Shown here in pieces: positions 49,600 through 61,439 of a DNA stretch of 64,000 bases. The position numbers and the translations under genes are program-made. The notes under the pieces were generated by a model. That model saw nothing but the letters and a program-made list of their open reading frames with translations. It was not told the origin of the DNA and ran no database searches. Position 1 is the stretch's first letter, and every line of letters starts with the position of its first letter. Source of the stretch: Endomychus coccineus (Eukaryota; Arthropoda; Insecta; Coleoptera; Endomychidae); the NCBI GenBank assembly GCA_958510875.1, contig OY294068.1, positions 192,596,315-192,660,314 on the forward strand. Direction: 5' to 3'.

Positions 49600-50100
49600 T
49601 TTTTCTTCAAAGTTATTATTATAATTAACTGAGCGTCAAACCGTAGAGGTTCCTTATGTATAGCGCGTTACATCCTAGCGGGGTGGTTCCTACTCAAGAA
49701 AAAGCGCTATGCTCCCAAGGAATCGTCAAGTGATTAATGACCAGAAGAGTCTAAGCATCATTCTCGTTTCCAGTTTCCCGATTTCCCCGAAATCGTATAG
49801 CTCTGCGTATTTAGATGATCAGTATTTAGCACCGGAAAAAAATGTGCATTGTTGTTTCGTCTTCCTGTTTGCACCACCTACATAACGGTGAGTCGTTCAG
49901 ATAGTGTCAGCAGTTTGGTATCAGTTTGAATCAACTTCTTCACTTCCTAAGACAAGTATTTTCTAGTGTAGTTTGAACTATCCGCAACTGTTCACTCTTC
50001 TGATGTAATCTGACCCAGTAGTGATCGCCAAATTGCCTATGGGGACGCCCACCGCTGGTTACGTACCTGTTAGGAGTTTTCCATCGCTATTTCGATATTA
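49600..50100 (-). mobile_element. R1/LOA-like LINE C-terminal fragment
   Basis: The minus strand reads HYLNDSPLCRWCKQEDETTM then HIFF, the Cys-x-x-Cys-x(7-8)-His knuckle found after RNase H in these LINEs. It matches the SPLCWWCKRENEASMHIL piece of the 62-kb element. Confidence 0.7.
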
Positions 50101-50494
50101 TAATGTAGTACAACAGTCATTCATATTTTGATCTGGTACAACCTTGAAATATACGTTCTAGTGAAGACAAAATGCTTCGCAAATGGGAATAGTTAACTGT
50201 TCTCTCTTTCAGCATACAGTTGCATGTTCATTGCTTAAATTCATGTTTTTGTTTTTTGTATATGTACCAACATGATCCCTGTGTTAGGTTTTAGTGATAC
50301 CCCAGATGTGTTCAATGAGGTTGAGAGTTCAATGTTATGCTCAAATCTTAGTACTATACACTGGTTGTGATTTACTGTGTTTAACGAAGCCCTACTACTG
50401 TGTTTTTAAGATGTTATCATAATGTATATTTTTCTCCTAAATAATGAATCTTGTATGTGACATATCTTGTAGGCGATTGTTGGGAATTCATCAA

Positions 50495-50930
50495 GTAAGC
50501 GACAAAGTTGAGGTGACAAACCATACGATCCAAGAAGGCTTTGCTACCAGACTCAATCAAATGCTTTGGAGATATCCAATGAAACAGCTACAGCTAGAAA
50601 TTTCCCATATTTTTCAATAGACTTCGGCCATACATGGGTTACGTAGGCAAAAAGATCTGCTAATGATTTCTGCTGAAAAGAGCCATATTGCCGGTCATTC
50701 CGGATGTTGGAGCTCTATAGGTATTGGATGATCTCGATGTTGATTGCCTTCTCTATCACTTTAGAGATCACAGATAATAGTGTAGTGGGTTCATGATTAT
50801 TGGAAAGGGCCCTCTTCCCTTTCGTCTGGATTGGTTGGATTCTAGCTCTCTTGCAGGGGGAAAGAAACACCCTAAGTTCCTATGAAAGCAGCTGACGAAA
50901 GATAATTTCATGCATAATAATAATAATAAT
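50495..50930 (-). mobile_element. LINE family A, middle reverse transcriptase segment
   Basis: SVISKVIEKAINIEIIQYL, then LADLFAYVTHVWPKSIEKYG and VSLDISKAFD. It continues family A after the LINE B insertion that separates it from 53275-54085. Confidence 0.75.
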
Positions 50931-50934
50931 AATA

Positions 50935-53272
50935 ATAATCTTTATTAACTATAAGTACTTCTACATGAAATACTAGAATATATATATAGTCACGAAACCT
51001 TTAATAGGTTTGTATGTGACTAGCAACTAATAGAAACATTAAAAATAATTTTAAGATGTAGCAAAGAATATTTAAATAATGTATATGCAAAAAACTCACT
51101 TAATGTGTAGATAATTACGAATAATATTCACTATATAAATGGAGAATCTACAGTACAACAAATCAATTACAGAACATTGTTACAAAATACAAACTGGTCA
51201 TGACTAATGCAGAAACATTGAACCAAAATGCTGTAATCAGTATGTTAAAATTCGATCCACAATCTCATCCGATGCCAAGATCCACACTTTCAAGCCTTTT
51301 AAAAATTCTGGTAAGCTGATATTGTTCCTTTTAAGGTTAAGTGGCAACTCATTGTATAATTTGGATAGGAAATAGGTAAAATATTTTTGAGATCAAGTTT
51401 TATTCATTCGAGGAATTCTGCACAGATTATTTGTAACGGCTCTCGACTCATAGTTATGACAAAAAAGTTGAATTCGATTCTTGGATTTGAAATAAAATTT
51501 AAAAATGTTTATTACGTATAATTGTTTTACTGAGAAAACTTTAAATTCATTAAATGGTTTATGAGAGGGGTATAACATAGGTTTTTTTAAAATATTTTTT
51601 ATTAGTATTTTTTGTGTGATAACTATTTTATTCATGTTAACGTTATACGTACCACCCCACACTAATATGCCATATGTTAATATGGGCTGAACGAGCGCAT
51701 AATAAGCAATTTTTAAAAGTTGTTCAGTTAATATATTGTTCAAAATTCGGAAAACGTATAAGAATTTTCTGATTCTGTGTATGACAGTTTCAATGTGACA
51801 GTCCCATTTCATGTGACAGTCAATAGCAACTCCTAAATATTTTATGTATTCCGCTCTTTGAACTACCATATCACATGAACATCTCTCCAACACCCGGCTA
51901 CACTTTAGGTCATGTATTGATAAAGACTGGAAGTTAGACTTTAGAATAGGAGGTAAAACATAAAAATTTAGTTTTCGAATAATTTAACTTCAGAAGGTTG
52001 ATATCCAGCCAGGCTTTAATTAGGCTCATGTTCTGCTCGGCCTTAAATTGCATAGCCTCCCATGTTTCAGCCTCAAACACAATAACCGTGTCATCATCGT
52101 ACGTAATAATTCGGACTCCATCAATCTGTTTAAATATATCATTCATATAAAGGATGAAAAGTATTGGCACAAGAACTGTACCTTGCGGCACTCCACAGTT
52201 TAGCAAACGTTCGGAGCTGACACAATCTCCATTTCGAACTACCTGTTTGCGATCGGTCAGATAACTTTTAATATATTATAACTTGTCCCTCGAAAGCCAT
52301 AACGCTCCAGTTTTAGGAGTAATCTTTTGTGACTAATGGTATCGAAAGCTTTAGATATGTCCAAAAATATGGCAATAGATGGTTTTGATTTATCTAAACT
52401 AGAGTGTATTGTATTGGTGAATGTTGAAATCGCATCCTGGATGCTCATACCCGTTCTAAATCCGAACTGATTTTCTGAGAGAATTCCTTCTTTTTCTAAA
52501 AAAAAATGATATTTTACTTGCTAAAAGTTTTCCAATATTTTGGCGAAAGTCGAAATTAAAGATATAGGCCGATAATTACTCATATCCGAAGCAGTACCTC
52601 CTTTATGTAATAATTTAACCTCTGCTTTTTTGAAGACATCTGGAAATACTCCCAATTCAAAACACAAATTAATAAGATCAGTAAAGGGGTGAACGATATA
52701 TCCTGCAAGTGTTTTAATAACTGATACATTTATGTGATCAGGACCTGGTGCTTTGTTAGTTTTCAAGTTATGTATTTCTTTTAAAACATCATGTTCCGTA
52801 ATCGGTTCTAGAAAGAATGTGCGTGGAACTGGATTGATCGGTTTAGGTATAAAATCTTTATTACAATCAATAGACTGTTTTATTTTATGTCCAATATTAG
52901 TGAAGTATTGATTAAATTCTTCCACTATATTCTGTGAAGAAGTAATTATTGCGCCGATGTCATTTTGAATTTTGTTTATTGGATCGTCATTTTTATCTTT
53001 TTTATTAATTGCTTGATTAATAATTTTCCAAGTTAATTTAGGGTTATTTATGTTTTGCTCAATTTTAGTTTTATACAAGTTGAATTTAGTTTTTTTAAGT
53101 AATTTATTTAGATAGTTCCTATAATTTTTATATTGCGTTTTAAGCTCCAAATCGAGAGGGAATTTCAGTGTTTTAGAGAACATTTTATTTTTATGATTTA
53201 TCGAAACTAAAAGAGCTTTCGTGACCCACTCTTTTTTTATTGATTTATTTTTTGCGACTACTTTGCGCATGG
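50935..53272 (-). mobile_element. LINE B: nearly complete reverse transcriptase, 5' truncated, inserted in LINE A
   Basis: Sense order: EWVTKALLVSINHKNKMF, TNKAPGPDHINVSVIK, SNYRPISLISTFAKILENF, AIFLDISKAFDTISHKRLLL, CGVPQGTVLVPILFILYMND, IITYDDDTVIVFEAETWEAM, then AEYIKYLGVAIDCHMKWDCH and YYALVQPILTYGILVWGG. This is a Jockey/CR1-like RT without the endonuclease. Both catalytic Asp remain, but YADD reads YDDD. At least two frameshifts split it (near 52500 and 52230). The 3' end is an (ATT)n tail on the minus strand at 50920-50942. It is among the least decayed LINEs here. Confidence 0.9.
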
Positions 53273-53274
53273 CA

Positions 53275-54085
53275 GCAATATTAGGATAGTTCTTCCCTTG
53301 TGGATCCAAAGTGGAATTTGCTGCAAGCATTCCAACAAAAAATTTGACGTTTTTCTTGTGGTGTAGTAGCCAGTTTGCAATCTTCTATGGTTAGAGGAGG
53401 GAGTGAATGAGAAGTGAAATTGCTCTGGCGAAAATTCGAAACGAACAGAAGCCATTCGGGCATTCGATAACCTTTGATCTTATTTTGGCAATATATGACT
53501 CTTTCGAATCATTTGTTGTAGGTTATTACAAATATTTTTGTCCTCAACCCATTCTGTCCTGTACTCCAGACGAAGGGTACCGCGCCAACGACGGTATGCT
53601 TTTTGTTTTGTAGCAATGGCCCTAGAACATATTCTATTGAACCATCGTTCATCAGATGACGGTGATTTGTTGGTATGGGGTATGTAAGTTTCCATTCCTA
53701 ACTTTATAATTATACCGAGATTCCTTTGGCACATTGCTTTGGATCATCAGATTCAAAACATAAGCTTGCGTAAGGAAATATGCGAAAACCAGCCTAGTCG
53801 GCTGAGCAGTAATGCCAAACTGTGTGCGGAGGTGTTAGATTGGTTCGTGGTGTGATATAGGGATAGGTCGTACTGATGAGTGAATGGTCAGAGGTTCCCA
53901 ATGTGGCACTGACTTTTACTTCATACGTATTGTTCGTAAGGAATTAGTCAAGCGTATTGGCATAATGATAGTTCTCATCAGGGATCCTCCGTGTGTGAAC
54001 GCTGAAATTCCTCATGATAATTATTTCAGCTGCTGGATATTTTTGCTGAATAAGGTCAAGTTTCAGTGAAAGAAGTTCAAAGAGT
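53275..54085 (-). mobile_element. LINE family A, endonuclease to pre-RT segment
   Basis: LLSLKLDLIQQKYPAAEIII, TLGTSDHSLI, then ERWFNRICSRAIATKQKAYR, EYRTEWVEDKNICNNLQQMI and [20 protein letters not shown]. Collinear with 20500-21340. It is cut at 53272 by LINE B and continues at 50930. Confidence 0.8.
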
Positions 54086-54149
54086 TCATCATCAACAATT
54101 TCGCCGTGTTGCCATCTTTAACCTCCTGTCACCCTTCCACTGCAACTAC

Positions 54150-54490
54150 ATCTGCATAAAATTTGATTCTGTATTTTTAGATACTAATACTCACTTTTTG
54201 AAGATAAGCTCTCGAGATAGATTCCAAGTGGGGTTTCTTTCGACAATATAAGCTCAGAAACACTTCCAGTTAGATATGGTGAGCCTCAGGGTTGTTTATT
54301 GGGGTCAAGCATTTCCAACTTTGAACTTACTTTGCCTTATCACTGATGGCGATGATATAAATACGGCATTGATTAATAGACTCCGAGACGTTTGGCCTGG
54401 AAACAATCGAAAACTGACCGTACGGACACTTCGCCAAAAGACTTTGATGGATAGATATACAGCCGGAAGAAAATTGGCCGACTATTGATG
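54150..54490 (+). mobile_element. LINE fragments (RT box B and unknown tail)
   Basis: SSETLPVRYGEPQGCLLGSS is a degraded RT GVPQG box. It is followed by INRLRDVWPGNNRKLTVRTL in another frame, which I cannot place. Confidence 0.5.
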
Positions 54491-54559
54491 ACAATTGATA
54501 TTTGCAATTCAAACACTAAGTTGTCATTGCATTCAAAAATTAACATACAAATAACCTCA

Positions 54560-55880
54560 ATCAATCAATTGAAGCCGAGATGAACAAGTTCTGAGCATTA
54601 AGACGACTTGATTGGGTCCATTGTGCGCCCCTTGGAACAAGACTGAGTCCAAGAAGCCACAGATAAGGCGAAAATACTGCGTCTCTTATAGCCTCAAGCG
54701 ACATGTACGTGCTACCGAGAAGCAGCCTAAGAGAAGCCAGTGCTGGACATTCTACTGATATGTGGAAGGCAGTTCAATCCACCTCTCCTCATCTACTTCA
54801 ACCTGGGCCATCAACAATTCCCATTAAGTGTAGATGCATATCCAGGTAACAGTAGCCTGTAGTAAGTCTTGTAAATAGTTTTACGCCTGTTCTGCTCATG
54901 GTGAGAAGGGCTTTGAAGCTTTTCATTTGGTGGTAAATAAACACAACATTGATTCAAGTAAAGATATTCACACGTCAGCCATGGAGCTTTGGAACAGATC
55001 AAATGCTAGTTAGTTTATGAAATCGATAACCGATTCCAAGAATGCCACTGTGTGGTGGAATTTCTAATATATTGTTAATAAAGGGTGAATAACACAATTT
55101 GATATTTAGTCAACTGGTATATTCACTGCAATATTCGCAGGATGCAGTTCATCGAACTATCCTATTTCCGTGAATTCACAAGCAAATTGTAATCACCAGT
55201 ATTTGATTTTGATTTATTTCTACTTCTCTGAGAATAACTGCAATCTTTCAATATGAATTCCACCTCAACATCGACAAATAAAACTAAGGGACTTAATTCT
55301 CTCATTCAGAAAGTTCGCAACAGTTTATTTATTACGATTTAGAAGGGTTATTGTGAAACTGAGCCCATAAATACTTCGAACGAAAGCACGCGGAAACCGG
55401 CTTCAATTCATGTATCCATGAAAATGTAAATTTATGAAAGCTCCGGCTTTAATAATGGCATTAAAATTAAGCGATGAAGTCTAAAATATGGCGAAAAATA
55501 TCGCCGTACATCAACGTTCCTGCATTATAGCTTATCCGGCTTTTCTCAGAATCAGGATCAGAAAAAGAGTAAAAGCCTCATACGGTTTTAATTGAAATTG
55601 TTTTATCGTTCTTTGATAAGATACGAGTGCTGGTCAATAAGTTCTTATGAAAGAATAGAAAATACATTTGGTTGGGTTCATTCTTTCGCATTTTTCAACA
55701 TTGTCTCTATTCAACTTCACCCAGCGCGCATAAAACAAAATTTCGACAATGACCTCGTCCACCAAGAATCTTTTTCCGGCGAGACATTTCTTGATTAATA
55801 AACTATGAAAGAGTTCACACTGTGAACACACTATAATACTATTGATAAAGAATCATGACTCATATCCACTGAAAATACTG
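54560..55880. other. Unassigned intergenic DNA
   Basis: A GC-richer block at 54590-54990 may be LINE-derived. AATGCCACTGTGTGGTGGAA near 55041 resembles stem II of the hammerhead relic at 43680. Confidence 0.35.
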
Positions 55881-55885
55881 TTAAA

Positions 55886-55932
55886 TTACTGGGAAATTTT
55901 CGGCTACCAAATAGCCATCATCAGAGTAAACT
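55886..55932 (-). ncRNA. Hammerhead-like motif, array-flanking copy
   Basis: The minus strand reads TTTACT-CTGATGA-T-GGCTAT-TTG-GTAGCC-GAAA. Both core boxes and a complete six-pair stem II (one wobble) are kept. The cleavage-side CTC found in the array units reads CCC. Confidence 0.6.
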
Positions 55933-56422
55933 GACTGAGAAATCAAAATGTACTTGCTCAAATACTATCTGGGGATAATAATGTAAGAAAGGGGTTACCC
56001 TCAGCTGAAGATGAGTCGGAATTTAATAAATTGCCCTTTCGTTTATACATTTCTATCCCTTCTAAATTACCCAGATATTTGTCTGTACTGTGTTTTAAAA
56101 GTGATGAACTTTCTTGAGAAATGGTGTGACCTGTATTCAAAATATTGTCTGTGAACGCTAATATTTCACCATTGTTCTCCTTTATATGGGCATAACGTTA
56201 ATTTTACCGACTCACAATCTATTTTCTAAGTCCCGAATTTGTAGAAGTCGGAAACTTCATCAAAATATACCATTTTAAGTAATTCTAAGAATATAGCGTC
56301 TTTGAGCTTGTGCTGATATTGAGTCATCTTGTAGTGTCACTTTCAGAAAAAAATTGCTAAGCAAATAATGAGTAGCACTATTGATAATAAATAATCACCC
56401 TTATCCAGTGAAATTACCATAA

Positions 56423-56471
56423 GAGTACTGAGGACCTTTCGGCTACCAAGTACCCATCATCAGAGTAAACT
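56423..56471 (-). ncRNA. Hammerhead-ribozyme-like motif, array unit 1
   Basis: The minus strand reads TACT-CTGATGA-T-GGGTAC-TTG-GTAGCC-GAAA-GGTC-CTC-AGTA. Core boxes, a five-pair stem II, the CTC cleavage triplet and stem I (TACT/AGTA) are all present. Stem III (GGTCC) is tiny, as in Penelope-associated variants that act as dimers. Confidence 0.65.
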
Positions 56472-57053
56472 AAATCATAAATCGCAATGCCTGCTTAAAT
56501 AATATTTGGGGATAACAATGTGAACAATGGGTTGCCCTCAGCTGGAGATAAATCGGAATGAATTGCTGTTTATAATAATAATACTTGCTCAAATACTATC
56601 TGGGGATAATAATGTAAGAAAGGGGTTACCCTCAGCTGAAGATGAGTCGGAATTTAATAAATTGCCCTTTCGTTTATACATTTCTATCCCTTCTAAATTA
56701 CCCAGATATTTGTCTGTACTGTGTTTTAAAAGTGATGAACTTTCTTGAGAAATGGTGTGACCTGTATTCAAAATATTGTCTGTGAACGCTAATATTTCAC
56801 CATTGTTCTCCTTTATATGGGCATAACGTTAATTTTACCGACTCACAATCTATTTTCTAAGTCCCGAATTTGTAGAAGTCGGAAACTCCATCAAAATATA
56901 CCATTTTAAGTAATTCTAAGAATATAGCGTCTTTGAGCTTGTGCTGATATTGAGTCATCTTGTAGTGTCACTTTCAGAAAAAAGTTGCTAAGCAAATAAT
57001 GAGTAGCACTATTGATAATAAATAATCACCCTTATCCAGTGAAATTACCATAA

Positions 57054-57102
57054 GAGTACTGAGGACCTTTCGGCTACCAAGTACCCATCATCAGAGTAAA
57101 CT
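57054..57102 (-). ncRNA. Hammerhead-ribozyme-like motif, array unit 2
   Basis: Same sequence as the unit 1 motif, 631 bp away; all core positions conserved. Confidence 0.65.
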
Positions 57103-57684
57103 AAATCATAAATCGCAATGCCTGCTTAAATAATATTTGGGGATAGCAATGTGAACAATGGGTTGCCCTCAGCTGGAGATAAATCGGAATGAATTGCTGT
57201 TTATAATAATAATACTTGCTCAAATACTATCTGGGGATAATAATGTAAGAAAGGGGTTACCCTCAGCTGAAGATGAGTCGGAATTTAATAAATTGCCCTT
57301 TCGTTTATACATTCCTATCCCTTCTAAATTACCCAGATATTTGTCTGTACTGTGTTTTAAAAGTGATGAACTTTCTTGAGAAATGGTGTGACCTGTATTC
57401 AAAATATTGTCTGTGAACGCTAATATTTCACCATTGTTCTCCTTTATATGGGCATAACGTTAATTTTACCGACTCACAATCTATTTTCTAAGTCCCGAAT
57501 TTGTAGAAGTCGGAAACTCCATCAAAATATACCATTTTAAGTAATTCTAAGAATATAGCGTCTTTGAGCTTGTGCTGATATTGAGTCATCTTGTAGTGTC
57601 ACTTTCAGAAAAAAGTTGCTAAGCAAATAATGAGTAGCACTATTGATAATAAATAATCACCCTTATCCAGTGAAATTACCATAA

Positions 57685-57733
57685 GAGTACTGAGGACCTT
57701 TCGGCTACCAAGTACCCATCATCAGAGTAAACT
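57685..57733 (-). ncRNA. Hammerhead-ribozyme-like motif, array unit 3
   Basis: Same sequence again, 631 bp from unit 2; the most upstream copy in the minus-strand sense. Confidence 0.65.
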
Positions 57734-57843
57734 AAATCATAAATCGCAATGCCTGCTTAAATAATATTTGGGGATAACAATGTGAACAATGGGTTGCCCT
57801 CAGCTGGAGATAAATCGGAATGAATTGCTGTTTATAATAATAA

Positions 57844-59185
57844 TACTTTTATTAGTTCCATAAGGCTACAAGGCATAGAACATATCCAATACAAAATAAA
57901 ATAAACTAATATGAAAAAAAAAAACAGAGATAAGATAAAATAACTAGTTGAGAAGTATCACATTTTATCACATAGAAATTCCTCTACTGTATAGTAAGAT
58001 TTCTTGATTAGAAACTGTTTTAATGTGTTCTTTAAAAGTCCAACAGGTAGAGCCCTAACACTTGCTGGAACATTATTATAGACAGATATTATTAAGCTAT
58101 GAACATTTCTTTGTAAGTATGAAAATTGATACCTAGTCGGTAAGAGATTTGCTTTATAACGTGTATTGTGCATATGATCTCGATTAAAATCTACATATAG
58201 GTCCGGGTTATTTTTAATAAACATTACCGCTTCTAATATGTATAAGCTAGATAGAGTGAGAATGTTATTTGAAGAAAAGTGAGGTTTGCAACTCTCACGA
58301 TTTTTGAGTTGTAGAATATTTCTCAACATGCGTTTCTGAATTACAAATACCCTGTCGGCATCGGATGAATTGGCCCAAAAAATAATTGAATATCTAATCC
58401 TTGATTCCACAAACGCATGATATGCAATGAAGGCGGTTCCTCTAGATACTAAAAATGTTAACATTTTCAGCGCGTAACAATACCTGCTTATTTGCCGAGT
58501 CAAGGAATCAATATGACTACGCCAGTCAAGCCTACTGTCAATCTTGATTCCAAGAAACTGTACATTATCAACAGATTCTATTTGAGCTCCATTATAAGTG
58601 ACTGTCAGAGGGTCACTTTGTTTTGTATAATTAAATTTTATGACGTTTGTCTTATTTATGTTGAGTTTTAAAAAATTATTAGAAAACCATTCATTCCTCT
58701 AATACCTCCAATATCTGAATCATTTTCTCCTTAATTTCTTCCAAACCCAGTTCGCCAAAAACCAGGAATATATCATCTGCAAATTGCACTAGAAACTCTG
58801 TAATTGAATTTGGCAAATCATTTGTATATATTAAATATAGTAGCGGGCCTAAAATTGATCCCTGTGGAACTCCTCTTAACACTTTCAGTACTTTAGACTT
58901 TAAAATTGTCCCATGTTCGTCTATTTCCGATACATATTGTTTTCTATTATGCAAATAACTGTTTATCAGTTTTAATGGCAAACTTGAGTGTTGTGGAATC
59001 AGGGGTTTCCACAACACTCAAGTTCGGATAGGAAAACAGAATATTCGACAATGTCGAACGCCTTGGAGAGATCTAAATAAATGGCTGCTGTGTACATTTT
59101 ATCGTTTAGCTTATTTAAAACCTCACAAAAGGCAACATAAACAGCACGTTTCGTTGACCTATTCTTACGAAAACCGTTTTGACAG
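57844..59185 (-). mobile_element. LINE C: 5'-truncated reverse transcriptase inserted in Penelope DNA
   Basis: Sense order: NGFRKNRSTKRAVYVAFCEV, AAIYLDLSKAFDIVEYS, LRGVPQGSILGPLLYLIYTN, EFLVQFADDIFLVFGELGLE, then TRQISRYCYALKMLTFLV, AYHAFVESRIRYSIIFWANS and VIQKRMLRNILQLKN. The FADD box is intact. It ends CTAATAAAAGT(ATT)n. The 5' end lies within Penelope sequence (YYVCQTRR at 59200). A 16-bp inverted repeat at 58981-59024 interrupts the RT. Confidence 0.9.
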
Positions 59186-59189
59186 TCAC

Positions 59190-59750
59190 AGAGTTAAAAT
59201 GTACCTCCTAGTTTGACATACATAGTATTTTGAACACGACTCACAATGGATTTTGTAAATCCCGGATTTTTCGAAATCGGAAGCTTTATCAAAGGTGTTG
59301 CCTAAACTGTGTTTTAGCTTGTTCTTACAACTATGGAATTTATTAATTACTGAAGAATGACAAGTAAAACTTTTCAATTTTATTGTATTGTATTGTAAGT
59401 ATTTGAAGGTAATTGCTCCAATCTAGTTAGTTGGATTCGTTCCAATTTCCTTGTTTTTTTAGAAATTAATTTTTTTCTCCTTGTTTGCTTAGAAATTGAA
59501 TTATTGATCGAAAATTTGTGGTAACCATTGTCCAACGCAATTTGCTGGAGTTCCTCAACTTCGTTGTTATAATTTTGCTGGCTTAAAAGGTTATTCAATA
59601 ATCTATGAACTAAACTAATAAACGGAGCTGTTTTATATCTAAATGGTGTAGCTGAATCCGCTGAGGTATACCTATTTGTTTAAGAAATCCAAGTGATTAC
59701 CATCTTTTACAATGTTAATGTTGAGGAAAGAAAGCTGAACTGTCTGTTAA
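59190..59750 (-). mobile_element. Penelope-like element: RT C-terminus and GIY-YIG start
   Basis: Sense order: LSFLNINIVKDGNHLDF, TNRYTSADSATPFRYKTAPF, ISLVHRLLNNLLSQQNYNNE, VEELQQIALDNGYHKFSINN, then KHSLGNTFDKASDFEKSGIY and KIHCESCSKYYVCQTRR. Typical Penelope RT end joined to the GIY-YIG nuclease. Interrupted by LINE C; several frame breaks. Confidence 0.85.
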
Positions 59751-59759
59751 GCGTGTTCA

Positions 59760-61430
59760 AAAAGCTAACAAAATATTTACTTTATTTTTTTATTTTTTTT
59801 ATTTATTCAATGAAGTGTCCGAAAAAGACTATTTTGACAGAATAGATAATTTGGGCCAATCTCAAAATGATGAGTAATGTATATCAATCTTTGCTAAAAA
59901 GAGAATTTAATTCAAGAACTTTTTTATCTTCGGTGAAGAATATAGCACTAAATCCTATCCTTCCTAGAAGAAAGGCACTGTTAGAAGTACTGACAAGAAT
60001 GTTGTGGAGTTATTAAGAAGTACAATCCATAAAATGTATGTAAGACAATCTGTATCTACACTGGTTTATCTAAAAAATAGGCTGACTAACAACAAAACAA
60101 ATATCTCCTATAGTATTTCAAGTCTACGTAAATCGCGTCATGAATATTTGATAACTGAATATTGTCCAATTATCTATCTTGACAAAACATTGTTTCATAC
60201 TCACGACACTGGGGAAAAAAGGATAAAAGTTGTTAAAATTGATCATTGTAAAACTTTTCCCTGTACCCACAATAATTTTTATTGTACTTATTATATCTTT
60301 GGTAATAAAACAAAATATTAATTTCGATTTGTCATCATTTTCCTTCAATGTATAATGCTTCTTGAATTCAAAATAAAAACAAATCAAAATGTAGCTATAT
60401 TTTCAATCCAACCCTGAACCCATTTCTTGCGGGTTGAAGATGTTGGAATCAACTCAATGGGGTTTAATCAGCTAGTTAGTTTATTATAGTGAAGGTGAAC
60501 GTCATAATATGAACTACAATATACGTAGGTTTTGACTCATTCACGTTGCCAATCTTTTGAGGAAGAATAGTATTTATTCCTTCCCTCCTATGTATAGTGG
60601 AAGAGGTTATGAGAATCAACATACCTCTTCTGAATCATTGTTTTGCTATTATCATATAAGGTACCAATCATGTTTCTCTTTTTCGATGATCAGTATTCAG
60701 TATTACTGAATATAGCGTGATGTGTGACGCTTCAAAATTAGCCACGTTTTATACAAAATTTCCACCCATTCCTGACGTGACTATTTTCCCATCTCTACTC
60801 TTTTGATTCATCCGTACCGCAGATTGAATATTCATCAGTCTAATTGCTGGTTGTGCCTGTCTTCCATGGAATCCCTCCATCAAACCCACTGAATTCATTA
60901 GGATAGCACGCCTGCATTAATTGTTTCGTGAAAGCTTTCGATAATCATACAGTGACAACCAACGCAAATTATGTTGGAAAATTAAACATTGCTATTTATT
61001 TGTAACTTCCATTGCTTGGGTCGAAAGCATTACATCATTATACTCATCTTACAAAGACAAACATGTCTGACCGTTACCGGAGCCATTTGCAGCTTAGCAA
61101 AACAACTGCTATAGAAACATTAGTTCCCCTACCTTTTCTCCATATTTATGTGGAGAGAGAGGCAGGGTGAGTATAATAGCAGACATTCTGAAATGAACTA
61201 GACTACTGGATGACCTGGAGAGTTAAGCCCATTACCTTCATCAGTAATGATGATAGCGATCAATGATTATGTTTCTTCTTACAAAATAGTTGATGAATTA
61301 TTCAACTGAGGATAATGAGTCGGCTGGCGTTATGTCATCTAATAGTAGATCATTTGAGATTGGAAATTACTAAAGCTTAGCTGATGAACATATTTGGCTT
61401 AGGCCTCCTATTATTAATAATATAGATTGA
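59760..61430. other. Unassigned intergenic DNA
   Basis: A 105-codon frame at 60004-60321 is AT-rich with no recognisable domain. No other feature supported. Confidence 0.4.
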
Positions 61431-61439
61431 AAATTCTTC

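Larger units (their letters stand above)
55951..57843 (-). repeat. Tandem array: three 631-bp Penelope-derived units
   Basis: Units at 55951-56581, 56582-57212 and 57213-57843 differ at only a few bases that I could find. Each, in minus sense, holds an older Penelope C-terminus (AEGNPLFTLLSPN), a hammerhead-like motif, a spacer, a deleted GIY-YIG segment, then AFTDNILNTGHTISQES and SSSAEGNPFLTLLSPDSI with a stop. Junctions share ATTATTATTATAAACAGC. It is a head-to-tail array of 5'-truncated copies. Confidence 0.9.

Noticed and set aside
50918..50942. Independent (TAA)n microsatellite
   Set aside because: It is the 3' tail of LINE B, in the expected place and orientation.
55958..57402. Three identical 60-codon ORFs as a gene family
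   Set aside because: They are the C-terminal ends of Penelope GIY-YIG sequence repeated by the 631-bp tandem units.
60004..60321. 105-codon plus-strand ORF
   Set aside because: No recognisable domain; a comparable antisense frame is open in the same AT-rich block.
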